A program made the translations under genes and the position numbers. The notes beneath the pieces are model-generated. The model was not told the DNA's origin. It saw nothing but the letters and a program-made list of their open reading frames with translations, and did not search any database. This document shows, piece by piece, positions 5,107-6,658 of a stretch of DNA of 6,658 nt (positions are counted from its first letter, which is position 1; every line of letters begins with the position of its first letter). The DNA is from an uncultured bacterium. GTDB lineage: Bacteria; Actinomycetota; Coriobacteriia; Coriobacteriales; Eggerthellaceae. The stretch spans positions 1 through 6,658 of the forward strand of contig CANSQW010000075.1 in the NCBI GenBank assembly GCA_947649215.1, written 5' to 3'.

Positions 5107-6426
5107 ATGGCCATCATTCGCGACGGCAAGCTGCTGGGCAAGTACCACTACGCTTTCGTCATCATGATCTGCTGCTGTTTGGTCCAGGCCTTCGGCATGG
5201 GGCTCATCTTGAACTGCGGCAGCCTGTTCTACGTCCCGGTCTGCGAGGACATGGGGTTTCTTCGCTCTGAGATATCGACCTACATGACCGGCTACTTCAT
5301 CGGCACCACGCTCGTGACGCCCATCGCCGGCAAGATCCTCACCAAGTACAACATCCGCGTGGTGATGAGCATCGCCATCACCATCCTGGCGGCCTCGGTG
5401 GCCTCCATGGCCCTCGGCGGCGTGCTCGTCCACTGGCAGATAGCCGGGTTCTTCGTGGGCGCGGCCGGGTCGTGCATCTTCGTGCTGCCCTCGGCCACGC
5501 TGGTGGGCAACTGGTTCATCAAGCGCCGCGGCTTCATCTACGGCATCGTCATGGCCTGCTCGAGCATATCGGCGGCCGTGTTCTCGCAGGTGATCAGCCT
5601 TATCATCTTGAACATCGGATGGCGGGCTGCCTACGCCTTCGTGGGCATCGCCGCCTTTGCGGTCATACTCCCGGCCGTGCAGCTTCTGCGCAAGAAACCC
5701 TCGGACATCGGCACGGTGCCCTACGGCTACGTGCCCGAGGACGAGGAGGACCACTCGCTGCCCAACATGCGCGGCGTGTCGGTCAAGCGCGCGGTGTTCT
5801 CCATCGCGTTCTGGTGCCTGTTCATCTTCGCGGGCATCGCGTCGTTCATCCACGGCGGCATCGAGCAGCATATGCCCGGCTACATCGAGTCCATCGGGTT
5901 CACCGCCTCCTTCGCCGCCCTCATCGTGTCGGCGCAGTCCGTGGGGTCGGTGTTCGACAAGTTCCTCATGGGCTGGCTCAACGACAAGATCGGCGTGCAG
6001 CGCACCACCATGATCGAGCTCGTGGTCATCGCGCTCGGCATCATCGGCTTCATCACGCTGGACAACCCGGTGCTGCTGGCCATCTCGGCCATCATGTTCG
6101 GCGTGCAGGACTCGCTCATGTCGGTGAGCCTGCCGCTGCTCATCCGCGAGATCTTCGGCTCGCGCAACTACACGCAGATCCATGCCTGGATCCGCACGGG
6201 CGTGGGGCTGTTCGGGTCGTTCTCCGGCGTGCTCGTGGGCATGTCCTACGACTCGCTGGGCAGCTTTGTGCCGGCCTTCGTGGCCCTCATCGGCACCTGC
6301 GTGTTCGCCATGGGCTGCGTGGCCCTGGCCTACTGGGACAAGCGCAAGCTGGTGTGGACCACCGATGCGGATGCCCAGGCGGTCACCAAGGCCGTGCTGG
6401 AGGAGAACGGGCTGCCGCAGCGCTAG
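5107..6426 (+). CDS. Major facilitator superfamily transporter (second), OFA/monocarboxylate-like
   Basis: This 439-residue inner-membrane carrier has about 12 helices, roughly at 16-40, 56-78, 84-104, 111-133, 142-168, 172-192, 230-252, 264-290, 300-317, 321-345, 360-382 and 388-410. NWFIKRRGFIYG (135-146), GWRAAYAFVGI (171-181) and a LRKKPSDIGTVPYG loop (194-207) are patterns I know from the oxalate/formate-antiporter-like and monocarboxylate group of the MFS. A clear motif A (GWLNDKIGVQR, 289-299) follows helix 8. It differs from the first carrier throughout, so the pair is not a recent duplication. It lies 264 nt behind the first operon with its own leader, and uses GGG and ATA codons that are rare in the upstream genes, suggesting separate and weaker or conditional expression. 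An organic anion is the likely cargo by family; the actual substrate is unknown. GTG 5104 is the alternative start. Confidence 0.92.
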   Translation: MAIIRDGKLLGKYHYAFVIMICCCLVQAFGMGLILNCGSLFYVPVCEDMGFLRSEISTYMTGYFIGTTLVTPIAGKILTKYNIRVVMSIAITILAASVASMALGGVLVHWQIAGFFVGAAGSCIFVLPSATLVGNWFIKRRGFIYGIVMACSSISAAVFSQVISLIILNIGWRAAYAFVGIAAFAVILPAVQLLRKKPSDIGTVPYGYVPEDEEDHSLPNMRGVSVKRAVFSIAFWCLFIFAGIASFIHGGIEQHMPGYIESIGFTASFAALIVSAQSVGSVFDKFLMGWLNDKIGVQRTTMIELVVIALGIIGFITLDNPVLLAISAIMFGVQDSLMSVSLPLLIREIFGSRNYTQIHAWIRTGVGLFGSFSGVLVGMSYDSLGSFVPAFVALIGTCVFAMGCVALAYWDKRKLVWTTDADAQAVTKAVLEENGLPQR

Positions 6427-6503
6427 GCGCGCGGCGGCGGACCGGCCGCGGGGTCGTCGGGCTTGCGCGGCTCGCCCCAGCGCCCGGCCTGCGCGGCCCG
6501 ATG

Positions 6504-6511
6504 AAGGAGGA
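6504..6511 (+). promoter_or_regulatory. Ribosome binding site of the Cys-rich small protein
   Basis: AAGGAGGA, close to the consensus, has its last G 6 nt before the ATG at 6517. An ATG at 6501 overlaps the site and has none of its own, so 6517 is the start. This site is the main support, besides the CxxC pattern, for a real gene here. Confidence 0.75.
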
Positions 6512-6516
6512 AAGCT

Positions 6517-6658
6517 ATGTGCTATCCGTGCTCCCACTGCGGGGCGTGCAAGGTGAAGCTCGAGCCGGGCGTGTGCCCGATGTGCAAGGAGCCCGTGCCG
6601 GCAGGCGTCGAGCGCTGCCCGGCCTGCGGGTTCATGGTTCCGCTGCCGCCTGGCCAGG
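6517..6658 (+). CDS. Small Cys-rich CxxC (zinc-ribbon-like) protein, N-terminal part
   Basis: The frame is open from ATG 6517 to the right edge, giving 47 codons without a stop. The product begins MCYPCSHCGACK and continues with CPMC and CPACG, so cysteines are at 2, 5, 8, 11, 20, 23, 34 and 37. The last two CxxC pairs look like a zinc-ribbon knuckle set; the first four with CxxCxxCxxC spacing could instead bind an Fe-S cluster. I recognise the style as a small rubredoxin- or zinc-ribbon-like protein but cannot name it. It starts 90 nt after the second transporter with a near-perfect ribosome site, so it may share its message; that gap is GC-rich with a repeated TGCGCGGC (6464-6471 and 6490-6497) and no T-run terminator. 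Metal type, function and full length are unknown. Confidence 0.75.
   Translation, partial: MCYPCSHCGACKVKLEPGVCPMCKEPVPAGVERCPACGFMVPLPPGQ

Noticed and set aside
5089..6537. Minus-strand open frame of 482 codons antisense to the second MFS gene
   Set aside because: Same artefact: Arg, His, Asp and Gly-rich low complexity, covering a clear transporter and running into the next gene.
1..6658. CRISPR array, tRNA, rRNA, insertion sequence or attachment site
   Set aside because: No regularly spaced repeats, cloverleaf-like sequence, transposase frame or terminal inverted repeats were seen on either strand.

Overview
The window is a GC-rich piece of a bacterial accessory locus. All recognisable genes lie on the + strand. 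Strong G/C third-position bias, purine-rich AGGGGG-type ribosome binding sites, and the combination of a molybdopterin enzyme, a small two-cluster ferredoxin and MFS carriers suggest an anaerobic gut actinobacterium of the Eggerthellaceae (Eggerthella, Gordonibacter, Adlercreutzia type). That placement is from family resemblance and composition, not from a marker gene.

Layout: (1) 1-1655, the C-terminal ~550 residues of a DMSO-reductase-superfamily molybdopterin enzyme, cut by the left edge. (2) 1692-2042, a 116-residue protein with nine cysteines that should hold two [4Fe-4S] clusters. (3) 2112-3488, a complete MmgE/PrpD-family protein of 458 residues. (4) 3514-4842, a 12-helix MFS transporter. 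Gaps of 36, 69 and 25 nt and similar codon use suggest one transcription unit, although a perfect 12-bp GC hairpin sits between (2) and (3). (5) 4843-5106, a 264-nt non-coding stretch with two related inverted repeats, a C-rich stretch and an uninterrupted run of 12 G. (6) 5107-6426, a second MFS transporter of the oxalate/formate-antiporter (OFA)-like type, with looser codon use. (7) 6517 to the right edge, the start of a small Cys-rich protein with repeated CxxC pairs.

Inferred function: genes 1, 2 and 4 match the layout of the soluble catechol-dehydroxylase-like loci of Eggerthellaceae, in which a large molybdenum enzyme works with a small ferredoxin-like partner and an MFS carrier imports the substrate. 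The MmgE/PrpD gene between the ferredoxin and the carrier is the unusual part. That family contains 2-methylcitrate dehydratase, cis-aconitate decarboxylase and iminodisuccinate epimerase, so its presence suggests the pathway substrate or product is a (poly)carboxylate rather than a plain catechol. The substrate cannot be read from sequence. The 264-nt gap may carry a separate promoter and control region for the second transporter and the Cys-rich protein, and the G12 run is a candidate slipped-strand (phase-variable) site.
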